Translations under genes and position numbers: made by a program
In this document: positions 28,267-38,288 of the stretch, one piece after another
Position numbering within the stretch: the stretch's first letter is position 1
Layout of the letters: each line of letters starts with the position of its first letter
The notes under the pieces: model-generated
What the model saw: the letters and a program-made list of their open reading frames with translations, nothing else
Databases searched by the model: none
Told to the model about the DNA's origin: nothing
Source of the DNA: Photorhabdus noenieputensis
Lineage (GTDB): Bacteria; Pseudomonadota; Gammaproteobacteria; Enterobacterales; Enterobacteriaceae
NCBI RefSeq assembly: GCF_018448935.1
Contig: NZ_RCWC01000017.1
Span: 1-64,000, forward strand
Direction: 5' to 3'
DNA: 64,000 bases

Positions 28267-30288
28267 ATGTCTCAATCTGCAAGATCAACACTTAAACTAT
28301 CAGCATTAAGCTTAGCGATTATCAGTAGTATTTCGGCTACTCACGCAGCAACAAAATCGCCCGATTCCGACAGTGATAAATCATCCCGCGATGTGATAAC
28401 TGTTTATGCAACAGGTAATGAACGGGATAGTTTCGAAGCTCCCATGATGGTAACGGTGATAAATAATCAGTCACCACAAAGTCAGACAGCAGGTAATGCT
28501 AACGACCTCATCAGAAAAATACCCGGCATTAGCATAGCCGGTACAAATCGTGCTAATGGGCAAGATGTCAGTTTGCGTGGTTACGGTCCAAAAGGTGTTT
28601 TGACATTGATTGACGGGATTCGCCAAGGTACCGACACTGGTCATATCAATGGTACGTTCCTAGACCCGGCACTCATTAAACAAGTCGAAGTTGTACGCGG
28701 CCCTTCTGCCCTACTCTACGGCAGCGGTGCCTTAGGCGGTGTTATCGCTTATCAAACCGTTGATGCCGCAGATCTTCTGCAAGCGGGTCAAGATCACGGA
28801 TTCCGCGTGTTTGCTCGCGGTGCAACGGGTGACCATAGTATGGGCTTTGGTGGTGCAACTTTCGCAAAATCAGAATCCCTGGATGGCGTATTTGCTTTCA
28901 GTACCCGTGATTCAGGCAACATCCGTCACGGTGGTGGCGTAGTTGGCGATAATGATGAATTTATCAGTAACCTGATGGCAAAAGGCAGTTGGAAAATTGA
29001 TGACAACCAGTCCCTGAGCAGTCAATTACGCTACTACCGTAATGAAGCTAATCAACCTAAAAATCCACAAACACTCACCGGAAAAAATAAAGATCCTAGT
29101 ACTTGGACTGACCGCACGACAACTCAACGTGATGCTCAACTTAGCTACCAATTAAATCCAGCGGAATATGATTGGTTAAATGCCAAAACCGACCTCTATT
29201 ATTCCGATATCACTATTGATGCTCGTACTAAGAAAAAGGGGTTCGAAGGCCGTAAGCAAAAAACCTATGGCATAAAATTGGAAAACCGCTCCCGTCTGTG
29301 GACAGACAGCCCGCTGGCGCACCAATTTACCTACGGTGGTGAAACTTACAAACAGAAACAGACTCCAAACGGTAATACAGATAGCTTCCCTGACGCTGAT
29401 ATCCGCTTTTATTCCGGTTGGTTACAAGATGAAATAACTCTGCGCGACCTGCCAGTCTCTATTATCGCGGGCACTCGCTATGACAACTATAAAGGAACCA
29501 ATTCTAAAGATAAGGCTGTCAACGCAGATAAATGGTCTTCCAAAGGTGCCATCAGTATCACGCCAACTGACTGGTCGATGCTGTTTACCTCTTACGCTCA
29601 AGCTTTCCGTGCACCGACAATGGGAGAAATGTATAACGATTCCATGCACTATCCCGGAAATTTCTGGATTCCCAATCCAAATCTCCGCCCAGAAGCTAAT
29701 GAAACGTGGGAGTCTGGTTTTGGTTTACGTTTCGATAATCTGCTGGCAGATAATGACGAACTAAAATTCAAAGCGAGTTATTTTGATACTAAAGCTAAAA
29801 ATTATATTAAGTCAGATGTAGTCAACCGAGGAAGGAATACAACATCTGTCAATATATCTAGCGCCAAGATCTGGGGATGGGATGCTTCCATAAACTATGA
29901 ATCCAATCTGTTCTCTTGGGAACTGGCTTACAACCGTACAGAAGGTAAAGATGAACAAAGCGGTGATTCTCTAGATAACCTTAGCCCAGATACTATCACC
30001 AGCATCTTGGATATCCCTGTTGCACAGACCGGTTTCTCTGTCGGCTGGGTAGGTCAATTCACCAAGCATACTAATTTCAAAGGTAAAGATGCCAGAGGTA
30101 GAGATCCTAAACAACAAGCCGGCTATGGCGTTAATGATTTCTATGTCAGCTATCAAGGTGAAGGAATGCTAAAAGGTGTGACTACCACGGCAGTTTTGGG
30201 CAACGCTTTTGATAAAGAATACTACTCGCCACAAGGAACACCTCAGGATGGCCGCAATGCCAAACTGTTAGTCAGTTACCAGTGGTAA
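28267..30288 (+). CDS. hmuR: TonB-dependent hemin receptor
   Basis: This 673-aa outer-membrane receptor imports heme. It has a signal peptide cleaved near residue 28 (ATHA), a TonB box-like DVITVYATG at about 43, a plug domain to about 170 (VEVVRGPSALLYGSGALGGVI) and a 22-strand barrel ending in LLVSYQW. The heme-receptor boxes FRAP (AFRAPTMGEMYND) and NPNL (NPNLRPEANETWESG) with an intervening His are present, as in HemR/HmuR of Yersinia. It is followed by hmuSTUV. Confidence 0.95.
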   Translation: MSQSARSTLKLSALSLAIISSISATHAATKSPDSDSDKSSRDVITVYATGNERDSFEAPMMVTVINNQSPQSQTAGNANDLIRKIPGISIAGTNRANGQDVSLRGYGPKGVLTLIDGIRQGTDTGHINGTFLDPALIKQVEVVRGPSALLYGSGALGGVIAYQTVDAADLLQAGQDHGFRVFARGATGDHSMGFGGATFAKSESLDGVFAFSTRDSGNIRHGGGVVGDNDEFISNLMAKGSWKIDDNQSLSSQLRYYRNEANQPKNPQTLTGKNKDPSTWTDRTTTQRDAQLSYQLNPAEYDWLNAKTDLYYSDITIDARTKKKGFEGRKQKTYGIKLENRSRLWTDSPLAHQFTYGGETYKQKQTPNGNTDSFPDADIRFYSGWLQDEITLRDLPVSIIAGTRYDNYKGTNSKDKAVNADKWSSKGAISITPTDWSMLFTSYAQAFRAPTMGEMYNDSMHYPGNFWIPNPNLRPEANETWESGFGLRFDNLLADNDELKFKASYFDTKAKNYIKSDVVNRGRNTTSVNISSAKIWGWDASINYESNLFSWELAYNRTEGKDEQSGDSLDNLSPDTITSILDIPVAQTGFSVGWVGQFTKHTNFKGKDARGRDPKQQAGYGVNDFYVSYQGEGMLKGVTTTAVLGNAFDKEYYSPQGTPQDGRNAKLLVSYQW

Positions 30289-30318
30289 TTAAATAAATAT
30301 ATTTCAAGGAGTTAAATT

Positions 30319-31392
30319 GTGAATTCGTCACTTTATGAACGTTACTTGCAAGCCAAAGCTGATAATAAAGCCAAATATGCCCGTGACTTGGCTGCCTATC
30401 TGAATGTCAGTGAAGGTGAATTATTGCATAGCCGCGTTGGTATCGATGCCAAACGCCTTAATGTTGACGCGCCAACTTTACTGGAAGAATTATCCATTGT
30501 CGGCGAAATTAAAGCGATCACTCGCAACGATTTTGCTGTTCATGAACAAATTGGCCGGTATGAAAATACACGTTTCAGCAGCCATGCAGGGCTAGTCCTG
30601 AACCCTCGTGAACTTGACTTAAGAATATTCTTTGAACATTGGAGTAGTGTATTTTATCTGGTTGAACCCGCAAAAAATGGTATGCGCCACAGCATCCAAT
30701 TTTTTGATCATCAGGGTGATGCATTGCATAAAGTTTATGCAACAAACAATACTGATATGGCAGCCTGGGAAACGCTGATCGAAAAATATCAAACAGAAGA
30801 CAACCCTGCGCTGGTCATCAAGCCTATAGAAGAAACCCCCTATTCGACCATAACAAATGAACTGAAAGCCCAGCTTGATGAAGAGTGGCGAGCAATGACT
30901 AACGTTCATCAATTCTTCACATTACTTAAACGCCATAATCTGAGCCGTCAGCAAGTCTTCAATGCGGTACAGGATGATCTGGCTTACAAGGTAGAAAATT
31001 CTGCGCTGAATGAGCTTATCAACACCGCTTATAACGATCAGAATGAAATCATGATCTTTGTCAGCAACCGCGGTTGCGTACAAATTTTCACCGGAAAACT
31101 GGAACGTCTGATGCCATATCAGGAAGAAAACTCAGATCAGAAATGGATTAATATCTTTAACCGCAATTTCACACTACATTTAATAGAGAGTGCCATCGCT
31201 GAAAGCTGGGTAACTCGTAAACCAACAGAGGATGGTTTTGTCACTAGCCTTGAGCTATTTGATGCTAATGGCAATCAGATTGCTCAACTGTTTGGTCAGC
31301 GTACAGAAGACACTCCTGAACAAACTCAGTGGCGTGAGCAAGTGGCTGCTCTGCCAAAACTGCAATCAAAACAGGAAGAGTGTATAGCATGA
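30319..31392 (+). CDS. hmuS: heme-degrading/trafficking protein HmuS
   Basis: This 357-aa cytoplasmic protein is of the HemS/ChuS/HmuS family, which binds imported heme and either passes it on or degrades it. Two homologous halves are seen, about 1-170 and 180-350, each with the FEHW- or [17 protein letters not shown] segments. The start is GTG, with AAGGAG 7 bases upstream. Its stop overlaps the hmuT start as ATGA. Confidence 0.93.
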   Translation: MNSSLYERYLQAKADNKAKYARDLAAYLNVSEGELLHSRVGIDAKRLNVDAPTLLEELSIVGEIKAITRNDFAVHEQIGRYENTRFSSHAGLVLNPRELDLRIFFEHWSSVFYLVEPAKNGMRHSIQFFDHQGDALHKVYATNNTDMAAWETLIEKYQTEDNPALVIKPIEETPYSTITNELKAQLDEEWRAMTNVHQFFTLLKRHNLSRQQVFNAVQDDLAYKVENSALNELINTAYNDQNEIMIFVSNRGCVQIFTGKLERLMPYQEENSDQKWINIFNRNFTLHLIESAIAESWVTRKPTEDGFVTSLELFDANGNQIAQLFGQRTEDTPEQTQWREQVAALPKLQSKQEECIA

Positions 31393-32210
31393 AACAATGG
31401 CTTCTGACATTTGTCCTTGCGGTATCATCGTTCAGTGTTTTCTCCACTGAACGGATCGTCACTATCGGTGGCGATGTATCTGAAATTGTTTTTGCACTTG
31501 GTGAAGGCGGAAGAGTTGTCGCCAGAGACAGCACCAGCCAGAAACCAACCGAGTTGCTTACCTTACCCGATGTCGGCTATATGAGAATGCTCAACCCTGA
31601 AGGTATTCTTTCTATGAATCCGACACTGGTTCTAACCAGCGAGTTGGCAAAACCTTCACTGGCGCTCAAGCAACTCCAGGATTCTGGTGTAGAAGTGATT
31701 CAGATAACCGGAAAAGCAGCGTTAGAAGCCGTTCCTGAAAAAATTAAGACCGTCGCTAAGGCGGTCAATCAGGCTGAACGTGGTGAACAACTGATTCAGC
31801 AATATCAAAAAGCGCTGGCAGAAATACCGACAACGACATTGCCCACTCGTATTCTGTTTGTAATGAGTCACGGGGGTATCATGCCAATGGCCGCCGGGCA
31901 AAAAACCGCAGCGGATAAAATGATTCGCGCTGTTGGAGCCACTAATGCCATGCAAGGTTTCAACAATTATCGTCCACTTTCCCAAGAAGGCGTTATTGCC
32001 AGCGCACCAGATCTGTTATTAGTGACGGAAGATGGCGTTAAATCAATGGGCGGTTTGGATAAAATCTGGCAATTACCCGGATTGAAACATACCCCTGCCG
32101 GACAGAAACAACAGGTTTTAATTGTAGATGATATGGGGCTACTCGGCTTTGGCCTCGAAACTCCTTCAGTAATGAAACAACTCAGGCAGGCGGCGGAGAA
32201 AACTCAATGA
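31389..32210 (+). CDS. hmuT: periplasmic heme-binding protein HmuT
   Basis: This ABC-transporter binding protein carries heme across the periplasm. The product is 273 aa, starting at ATG 31389 ([19 protein letters not shown]) and overlapping hmuS. It has a signal peptide, then [19 protein letters not shown] and [20 protein letters not shown], typical of the class III (FecB/BtuF) fold. The predicted heme Tyr is the Tyr in VGYMR. An upstream GTG at 31380 is not favoured. Confidence 0.93.
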   Translation: MKQWLLTFVLAVSSFSVFSTERIVTIGGDVSEIVFALGEGGRVVARDSTSQKPTELLTLPDVGYMRMLNPEGILSMNPTLVLTSELAKPSLALKQLQDSGVEVIQITGKAALEAVPEKIKTVAKAVNQAERGEQLIQQYQKALAEIPTTTLPTRILFVMSHGGIMPMAAGQKTAADKMIRAVGATNAMQGFNNYRPLSQEGVIASAPDLLLVTEDGVKSMGGLDKIWQLPGLKHTPAGQKQQVLIVDDMGLLGFGLETPSVMKQLRQAAEKTQ

Positions 32211-33208
32211 GCCGTATGAAGTCTCCGGGATTGGGTTTGGCGTTTCTTTGTTTATTATTGTCTGGGTTGGCTATCGGCTCTGCCAATATTGGCGCATTAT
32301 CATTATCTTTTAAGACATTATGGGAATCATCCATTAGTGATCCCCAGTGGCAAATCTGGCTAAATATCAGATTACCAAGGGTGTTATTAGCCATACTGGT
32401 TGGTTGTGCTTTAGCAGCTTCCGGCGCTGTAATGCAAGGATTATTTCGCAATCCACTGGCTGATCCTAGCCTGCTAGGTATTAGCAGTGGAGCCGCACTG
32501 ATGGTTGCAATGGCAATTGTTCTGCCCGTTAGCCTGCCATCTGTAATTGCTGTGTACGGACATATTATCGCTGCTTTTATTGGCAGCCTGCTAATTTCGT
32601 TACTGATTTTTTCACTCAATAAATATAACTACGGAAATCTGGCCCGCTTATTACTCGCCGGGATTGCTATCAATGCCCTTTGTATGTCTGCTATTGGCGT
32701 CCTGAGCTATATCAGTGACGATCAACAGCTACGACAATTCTCCTTATGGATGATGGGTTCACTCAGCCAGATAGAGTGGCCAACGTTGGCAATTACAGCT
32801 TCTTTAATTGTTCCCGCGACTATCCTAACTTTCAGCCAGGCCCGTAAACTGAATTTGCTGCAATTAGGAGATGAAGAAGCCCACTATCTTGGTATCAATG
32901 TCCAACGCACTAAATTCCAATTATTACTACTCAGCGCTCTGCTTATTGGCAGCGCCGTTGCATTAAGTGGTGTTATTGGATTTATTGGGTTAGTTGTCCC
33001 GCATTTGATCAGAATGCGATTTGGTGGTGATCATAATTGGCTGCTTCCCGGTGCTGCATTAGGCGGAGCTTCTCTTTTGCTTACCGCGGATACATTGGCA
33101 AGAACATTGGTCTCCCCGGCAGAAATGCCGGTTGGCCTCATCACTGGTTTAATCGGCGGTCCATATTTTCTATGGTTGATACTCAAACAACCGGGGAGCC
33201 GCACATAA
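32207..33208 (+). CDS. hmuU: heme ABC transporter permease HmuU
   Basis: This 333-aa FecCD-type permease has about 10 membrane helices. Motifs include [20 protein letters not shown] near the N-terminus and [13 protein letters not shown], the ATPase-contact region, near 270. Overlaps of 4 bases with hmuT and a TAATG with hmuV support a single mRNA. Confidence 0.95.
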   Translation: MSRMKSPGLGLAFLCLLLSGLAIGSANIGALSLSFKTLWESSISDPQWQIWLNIRLPRVLLAILVGCALAASGAVMQGLFRNPLADPSLLGISSGAALMVAMAIVLPVSLPSVIAVYGHIIAAFIGSLLISLLIFSLNKYNYGNLARLLLAGIAINALCMSAIGVLSYISDDQQLRQFSLWMMGSLSQIEWPTLAITASLIVPATILTFSQARKLNLLQLGDEEAHYLGINVQRTKFQLLLLSALLIGSAVALSGVIGFIGLVVPHLIRMRFGGDHNWLLPGAALGGASLLLTADTLARTLVSPAEMPVGLITGLIGGPYFLWLILKQPGSRT

Positions 33209-34002
33209 TGGATGTCATAAAAAATAATATTTCTCTGCAAGCAGAGAATTTAAGCTATTCAATTGGCAACCAGAAAATAATTGATAATGTTTCTCTCTCG
33301 GTAAATAAAGGTGAGATTGTCGCCATCATTGGGCCAAATGGCGCGGGGAAATCCACATTATTGCGACTATTAACGGGATATATAAAACCTGAACATGGAC
33401 AATGTTATTTACATGGAATACCCATTGAGCAATGGCCGGCGGAACAACTAGCCCGCACTCGTGCCGTCATGCGTCAACATAACTCACTCTCATTCCCTTT
33501 TAGTGTGGAAGAAGTGGTCGCGATGGGGCGTTCTCCTCATGGTATCCATCATAAACAGACAGCAATTGATACCGTTATTGAGCAAACGGATTGCCAAGAG
33601 TTACGTCACCGTGACTACCGGCAACTCTCCGGTGGTGAACAGCAAAGAGTACAACTCGCTCGCGTCCTTGCGCAACTTTGGTATCCAACACCAATAGAAT
33701 GCTGTTTGTTTCTTGACGAACCCACATCAGCCCTGGATCTTTACCACCAGCAACATACTTTGCGTCTGCTTTACCGACTGACACGGGAGCAACCTATGGC
33801 TATGTGCTGTGTTCTACATGACTTGAATCTTGCTGCTCTCTATGCAGATAAAATCTTTTTGCTACATAAAGGGAAACTTGTCGCTGCGGGCACACCAGAA
33901 GAGGTACTGAATGATCATACTCTGAGAAAATGGTATCAAGCAGATCTTGGCATTACCCGCCATCCTGAAACTCAGCAACCTCAGATTTATTTAAGACAAT
34001 AA
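33208..34002 (+). CDS. hmuV: heme ABC transporter ATPase HmuV
   Basis: The 264-aa protein powers heme import. It has Walker [11 protein letters not shown]-loop RQHNSL, signature LSGGEQQRV, Walker [14 protein letters not shown] and H-loop CVLHDLN. The start is the ATG of the TAATG overlap at 33208; the frame is open further upstream but inside hmuU and not homologous. Confidence 0.95.
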   Translation: MDVIKNNISLQAENLSYSIGNQKIIDNVSLSVNKGEIVAIIGPNGAGKSTLLRLLTGYIKPEHGQCYLHGIPIEQWPAEQLARTRAVMRQHNSLSFPFSVEEVVAMGRSPHGIHHKQTAIDTVIEQTDCQELRHRDYRQLSGGEQQRVQLARVLAQLWYPTPIECCLFLDEPTSALDLYHQQHTLRLLYRLTREQPMAMCCVLHDLNLAALYADKIFLLHKGKLVAAGTPEEVLNDHTLRKWYQADLGITRHPETQQPQIYLRQ

Positions 34003-34012
34003 CAGCAAATCT

Positions 34013-34044
34013 GACAGGCAAATTATTTCAATCTCTTGCCTGTC
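34013..34044 (+). terminator. hmuV 3' hairpin
   Basis: GACAGGCAA and TTGCCTGTC form a 9-bp stem with a 14-base loop. It lies between converging genes and may serve both. The T tract is weak. Confidence 0.5.
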
Positions 34045-34051
34045 TTACTCT

Positions 34052-34666
34052 TTACTTACGAAATTTTATTGCATCAGGCAGATACCAAAAAGTTGCAATC
34101 AAACACAAGCAATAACCCAGAAGTTCACACCCCTCTTCAACCATGTTTTTTGCTGTTCGATCAAAATTTTCGAGCATCAAACCTTTCCATAATTCTCCCA
34201 TACCAAACAAACGGGAAAAAACGAGTACACACAAGATACCTGCAACCATCATGCCGTAACTTTGGTGGCGCGTAAAATGAGCAAGCCCAACCAACGTATC
34301 TCTGCCTTTATAAGCAGCGTAAAAAATACAAATTAGCGCTAATGGAATAGCAATCCATGCCCAGGCACCATGAAATATTTCATCGAAAATAGAATCCAAT
34401 TCTCTTATCAATAAACACGCAAAAAAACCTGATATTAAGACTAACGCGGGACGCAATTGACTATTCTTCTTTGCTTCCAACAGAAATACAGCAGAAATAA
34501 TAAACAGTATACTCTCCTGAGAAATTTCAGTTAATGAGTTCTCCTTCACCGCATTCTGCAAATAGATAACATCAATAAAGAGCAATCCTATGACCATAGT
34601 TAAAATCAGAGCATAAAGAACAAAAAATGCCAATTTTTTAGTTAAAAAAGTCAAGTCCGATTGCAT
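34052..34666 (-). CDS. multi-pass membrane protein of unknown function
   Basis: The start is the second Met (MQSDLTFLTKK), because GGAGG stands 5 bases before it; an ATG four codons upstream has no such site. This gives 204 aa with about 6 hydrophobic segments. A recognisable conserved-looking stretch is RTAKNMVEEGCELLGYCL, with charged residues next to a membrane helix. I do not recognise the family. It shares a Fur-type intergenic region with a divergent AraC-type regulator, so iron-linked expression is likely. Confidence 0.75.
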   Translation of the reverse strand: MQSDLTFLTKKLAFFVLYALILTMVIGLLFIDVIYLQNAVKENSLTEISQESILFIISAVFLLEAKKNSQLRPALVLISGFFACLLIRELDSIFDEIFHGAWAWIAIPLALICIFYAAYKGRDTLVGLAHFTRHQSYGMMVAGILCVLVFSRLFGMGELWKGLMLENFDRTAKNMVEEGCELLGYCLCLIATFWYLPDAIKFRK

Positions 34667-34771
34667 TACAACCTCCATTAAATTAAATGACGAACGATGA
34701 TACTGTTTTAAATAAATTAGTGAAGATCATTTGATGCTACTTATTGTTAAAACAAAGGAAATTTGCATAAA

Positions 34772-34790
34772 TGATAATAATTATCAATTA
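34772..34790. promoter_or_regulatory. Fur-type box 1 (divergent promoter region)
   Basis: TGATAATAATTATCAATTA is an inverted repeat very close to the Fur consensus. It lies between the membrane-protein gene and the AraC-type gene. Confidence 0.65.
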
Positions 34791-34854
34791 TAAATAGCAC
34801 TTTTTGCCTATAGATATCCCGAATTTATTTTAAAATACACACATTAGTAACCAT

Positions 34855-34873
34855 CGTTATTATCATTATGAAA
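34855..34873. promoter_or_regulatory. Fur-type box 2
   Basis: CGTTATTATCATTATGAAA matches part of the Fur consensus on the reverse strand (TTTCATAATGATAATAACG). It lies about 60 bases before the AraC-type start. Confidence 0.5.
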
Positions 34874-34929
34874 ATAACTAACGAAGTCTAATGCTTTAGC
34901 AACTAGCCCACCATTAGTGGGAGGTGAAA

Positions 34930-35295
34930 ATGTCAGAAAGTGTAGTAAATGATATTGTCAGATGGCTCGAAACTCAGCTTCAACTCAACGAAGGTATAAA
35001 AATAGCGACCATTGCTGACAGAAGCGGTTATTCAAAGTGGCATCTACAAAGAGTGTTTAAAGAAGTGAAAGGCTATACCCTAGGTGAATATGTTCGCAAA
35101 CGGCGTTTACATGAAGCAGCAAGATCTCTGCGTGAAGAAAACCTACCAATCCTTGATATCGCCTTACAGTATGGTTTTAGTTCTCAGGCAACATTTACCC
35201 GGATCTTCAAAAAACACTTTAATACCACGCCTGCCAGATTCAGAGAAAATGGTAATCTACCTGAATTAAAGTACTTCTTAGGTCATAGGCAATAA
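34930..35295 (+). CDS. AraC/XylS-family regulator, MarA/SoxS size
   Basis: The protein has two helix-turn-helix motifs only (121 aa): IATIADRSGYSKWHLQRVFK and ILDIALQYGFSSQATFTRIF. That is the MarA/SoxS/Rob arrangement, so activity should follow from expression level, not ligand. The start is ATG 34930, with GGGAGG 5 bases before; a GTG at 34924 is in frame. A Fur-type box upstream and the neighbouring hmu locus suggest an iron-responsive activator, but its targets are unknown. Confidence 0.85.
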   Translation: MSESVVNDIVRWLETQLQLNEGIKIATIADRSGYSKWHLQRVFKEVKGYTLGEYVRKRRLHEAARSLREENLPILDIALQYGFSSQATFTRIFKKHFNTTPARFRENGNLPELKYFLGHRQ

Positions 35296-35330
35296 CCGAG
35301 TTCCTAATAACCTTATTAATAGTATTCCCT

Positions 35331-35357
35331 AATGGTCAATATTTTATTGACCATTTA
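35331..35357 (+). terminator. AraC-gene terminator
   Basis: AATGGTCAAT / ATTGACCATT, a perfect 10-bp stem with loop ATTTT, then TAACTTTT. Confidence 0.7.
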
Positions 35358-36141
35358 ACTTTTATGCTAGCTGAATTCACTAACGTCCCAATTGTTCAAA
35401 AAACAAAATAAGGATTTTCCAGCTAGCTATTAGCTATCTCCACTTTATTTACTAGAAATGGAGGATAAATTTCTATAAGTCTGTTAGAGGCATTACCACA
35501 TATACTAGAATAAGTTATTTCAGATAATAACTTTATTAAATGACAATAAAATCCATTCGGCTTTATTAATCCGCGACAAATAAATAGATTAATATAATTT
35601 AAAAATAAAAATATTTTTATATAAATCACAATCATAATGTGAAATATCTTCTTATTTAACCAGCGGATAATGTTTTATTGTCAACAGACAGATAAAAAAA
35701 CATTAAGAAAACCAGTCAGAAATATAAAAACACCATTTCACTTATTTTTCGCCCATTCATATTAACGGAAAATCATTACTTACTGACAAATAGTGTTAAT
35801 TCGAATGCCTTATTTAACACTAATTAATAACCAAAAAAATAAAATTAAAAAAACCATATATTTATAAGTGCCTTTTCTTAAAGTTCAGTGTATGTTCAGT
35901 TATTAATAAGTAAAAACCCTGAAGTTAAATATCAGGGTTTTTATTCGAAATTAATTCCAACTCACTATTTATCCCAATGGACATTATTCTGCGAACAGTT
36001 TGAATACTGCTCAAGTTTAAAATGGTAAATAAAATAATTTAATGGGATAGGCTTTTAATACCTTTAACGTAAATAATAGCGAATAATATTTTCTATAGGA
36101 ATTCTCTCACTCCAATCATCCCTAATATTTACCGCCCTTTA
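35358..36141. other. AT-rich intergenic region
   Basis: About 780 bases carry no convincing gene. A minus-strand open frame at 35423-35635 is hydrophobic at its N-terminus but has no ribosome-binding site and no recognisable domain. A hairpin AAACCCTGA / TCAGGGTTT with a T run at 35912-35943 looks like a terminator without a visible upstream gene. Confidence 0.5.
35912..35943. terminator. orphan terminator-like hairpin
   Basis: AAAAACCCTGA ... TCAGGGTTTTTA has a 9-10 bp stem, loop AGTTAAAT and T tracts on both strands. No gene ends next to it on either side. Confidence 0.55.
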
Positions 36142-36615
36142 TCATCCGCCTGTACCGCCGCCTGTACCGCCGCCTGTACCACCACCTGTACCACCACCTG
36201 TGCCACCACCTGTGCCACCACCTGTACCACCACCTGTACCACCGCCTGTGCCACCACCTGTGCCACCACCTGTGCCACCACCTGTGCCACCACCTGTACC
36301 ACCGCCTCCTTTATCCTCCTTAATTAATACGCCGTTGATATATCCATGTTTATTATATTCATATCCGGTAGTTCTAATAGTGACTTTTTTTGAATTAAGA
36401 TGTGCAAGAATCAAAGCTATTAAACTGCCACTCCCTTGATAACCACCATCAGAATTATCCAAAAGAAAATCCCGTGAAGCACCTTTGTCATCAACAATTA
36501 TTATATGAACATTGTTTCTGGCTATCTCTGGAGCAATTTGAATGGCGGACACGGTTACATCAGAAATCGTTACATTAGGTGCAACTATATTATTAGAATT
36601 ATTTTGATCAATCAT
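36142..36615 (-). CDS. protein with C-terminal GGTG tandem repeats, unknown function
   Basis: The 157-aa protein has a unique N-terminal region of about 105 residues (with VHIIIVDDKGASRDFLLDN and GSLIALILAHLNSKKVTIRT) and then 13 four-residue GGTG units to the stop. No signal peptide or lipobox is seen, and no family is recognised. The segment GYINGVLIKED has an echo in the next gene (GYVNGVKIPKW). An upstream ribosome-binding site (AAGGAATAATATATTATG) supports the start. The repeats are encoded by nearly perfect 12-base units, so length variation between strains is likely. Confidence 0.65.
   Translation of the reverse strand: MIDQNNSNNIVAPNVTISDVTVSAIQIAPEIARNNVHIIIVDDKGASRDFLLDNSDGGYQGSGSLIALILAHLNSKKVTIRTTGYEYNKHGYINGVLIKEDKGGGGTGGGTGGGTGGGTGGGTGGGTGGGTGGGTGGGTGGGTGGGTGGGTGGGTGG
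36144..36306. repeat. 12-bp tandem repeat (13 units) coding GGTG
   Basis: Unit ACCTGTGCCACC on the plus strand, with third-position variants (GTACC/GTGCC, CCGCC/CCACC). About 13 copies lie in tandem within the 3' end of the gene above. Confidence 0.95.
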
Positions 36616-36639
36616 AATATATTATTCCTTACAAGGTTA

Positions 36640-37042
36640 AATTCACACCAAGTTATAAATATAGAGATTTATATTAAACTAAAAAACTTAACTAATTTAC
36701 TGAACATCCATATTCAATCATCATAATCCATAAACTTATAAAAAATAAATACACTTTCCAACTTTAAAAATAGTGCAGAACCAATAGTGCGTCAATAAAA
36801 TACCAAAGAAAATTAAAACTAAAAAAAATAAGCATTCAATATTAATTTATAATAACAAATTAAATTGCCGTATGTTTTTTTATTTTTAACCTAGTGCTAC
36901 ATGGCCCATACATTATGTTATTTACACTAAACATACAATAAAGAAAAAATACTCCTAATAATAGTGGCTCGTAATTATATGATCAACATAAAATTCAAGA
37001 TAAAAAATATAACTGATAGGTAATCTAAAATTCACATAGCTA
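36640..37042. other. AT-rich spacer, nothing recognised
   Basis: About 400 bases hold only AT-rich sequence between the GGTG-repeat gene and ERIC 3. Confidence 0.5.
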
Positions 37043-37165
37043 TATACCCTATTGGTTTCAAGATGCAACGCGACGGTAAGGGAGCGAATCCCCGGTAGCA
37101 TAGGTAACTATGTGACCGAGGTGAGTGCAGCTAACAAAGAGGCAACTTGAAAGATAACGGGTATA
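37043..37165 (+). repeat. ERIC element 3 (123 bp, 4-bp deletion)
   Basis: It runs TATACCC to GGGTATA. Compared with elements 1 and 2 it lacks GCGA after GACCGAGGTGA and has a few substitutions. It lies between two unknown genes. Confidence 0.9.
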
Positions 37166-37233
37166 GAGCGAGATCCTACTATGCATACAGTATTTAATTA
37201 AATATCAGTTCACTAAACAGAATTAGCCATGAA

Positions 37234-37419
37234 ATGTTTACTTCAAAGCAAAGTAATATCTGCGATTATATGGCCGATACAATAGACAACGAGGGAATTC
37301 TATTTCACATTGAAATCAGATCGGCCATTAAAAATCACAATAGCCAATTGAATAACAGTCACCACATCAGGAAAAATGCTAAAAAACAAGATGAGCCAGA
37401 TCTATCTCCTATAACATAG
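37234..37419 (+). CDS. possible 61-aa ORF, doubtful
   Basis: The frame is open and hydrophilic, without recognisable motif or clear ribosome-binding site. It may be chance. Confidence 0.2.
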   Translation: MFTSKQSNICDYMADTIDNEGILFHIEIRSAIKNHNSQLNNSHHIRKNAKKQDEPDLSPIT

Positions 37420-37440
37420 AGTAATCTGACTCACTGTTCA

Positions 37441-37896
37441 CTACTTCATAGTAAATTCAACTGACCATGCATAGGTCGCAATATTAGTAGAAGTGATGGT
37501 TGCATTACAAATAGCACCTCCACTCGGCGTTGCACCTTTATTCCATTTTGGAATTTTAACGCCATTAACATATCCGTTCACAAAAGTGGTCATAAATTCG
37601 CAGGTTTTAAACCCTATCTTATATCGCACCATTGCATAGTTTACGTCAGGCGAAAGCGGGCTTTGAACCTGATAACTATTGACTCCTCCTGGCACTACAC
37701 TTGCACTAGGTTTAGGTGTTGCATTGACATAGGTACCGGATTCATTATTAGTAATGATGGTATAAACAGCATTCTCGCTACCAGACGCACCAAGATGCTT
37801 AAATGTAACTGTTACAGGCGGACCTGCATAAGCGATACCCGCAGCAGTTAGGGAAGTAGTTGCAAACAGGGCCAACAACGATTTACGTACTAACAT
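37441..37896 (-). CDS. small secreted protein of unknown function
   Basis: The 151-aa protein begins with a clear signal peptide (MLVRKSLLALFATTSLTAAG, cleavage after AYA at 24). The mature part is beta-rich with two cysteines (TCEFMT and AICNAT), which could form one disulfide. AAGGAG precedes the ATG. The family is not recognised. It lies beside the exporter operon, in the same orientation, so it is a candidate substrate, but Sec export to the periplasm is just as likely. Confidence 0.75.
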   Translation of the reverse strand: MLVRKSLLALFATTSLTAAGIAYAGPPVTVTFKHLGASGSENAVYTIITNNESGTYVNATPKPSASVVPGGVNSYQVQSPLSPDVNYAMVRYKIGFKTCEFMTTFVNGYVNGVKIPKWNKGATPSGGAICNATITSTNIATYAWSVEFTMK

Positions 37897-38288
37897 GTTA
37901 GATACTCTCCTTTATGTTGTTTAGGATGGCTTACTGCGTTTTAATACAACTTTCTTTTCTATAATTTATTTTTACGTACAATATATGCTCAACCTCATAA
38001 AGTAAATTTTCACTTTATGTTTCTACAATATAGACTACTTTTTTGCAGAATTTATTTAAATAGTGCACCATCAGTAATATCTAAGCACTTTTTGAAATAG
38101 GTAAAACCCCTCCTCATGTTCACATTTTGATTGACAGCTATGGTCGAGATCTTACTTTACTTAACGAAAGACCATTAATTGCAGATTCAAAAATTTAAAT
38201 ATTGTGACAAATGAACTTCCAATATATAAACTTTCGCAACGAAATATTACACCCAAATTAGATTATCTGATCAATGAGGTTAAATCCG
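37897..38288. other. intergenic region with possible coding relics
   Basis: No intact gene. On the plus strand, 38092-38190 is open and ends PLIADSKI-stop, and the frame around 38204-38290 reads LPIYKLSQRNITPKLDYLIN, a weak echo of the LysR-type C-terminal pattern. These may be decayed genes. Confidence 0.3.

Noticed and set aside
36144..36306. CRISPR array
   Set aside because: The 12-bp units are contiguous without spacers and lie within a coding frame.
36200..36439. Proline-rich 79-codon frame on the plus strand
   Set aside because: It is the complement of the GGTG repeat; the minus-strand frame has the unique N-terminal region and a ribosome-binding site.
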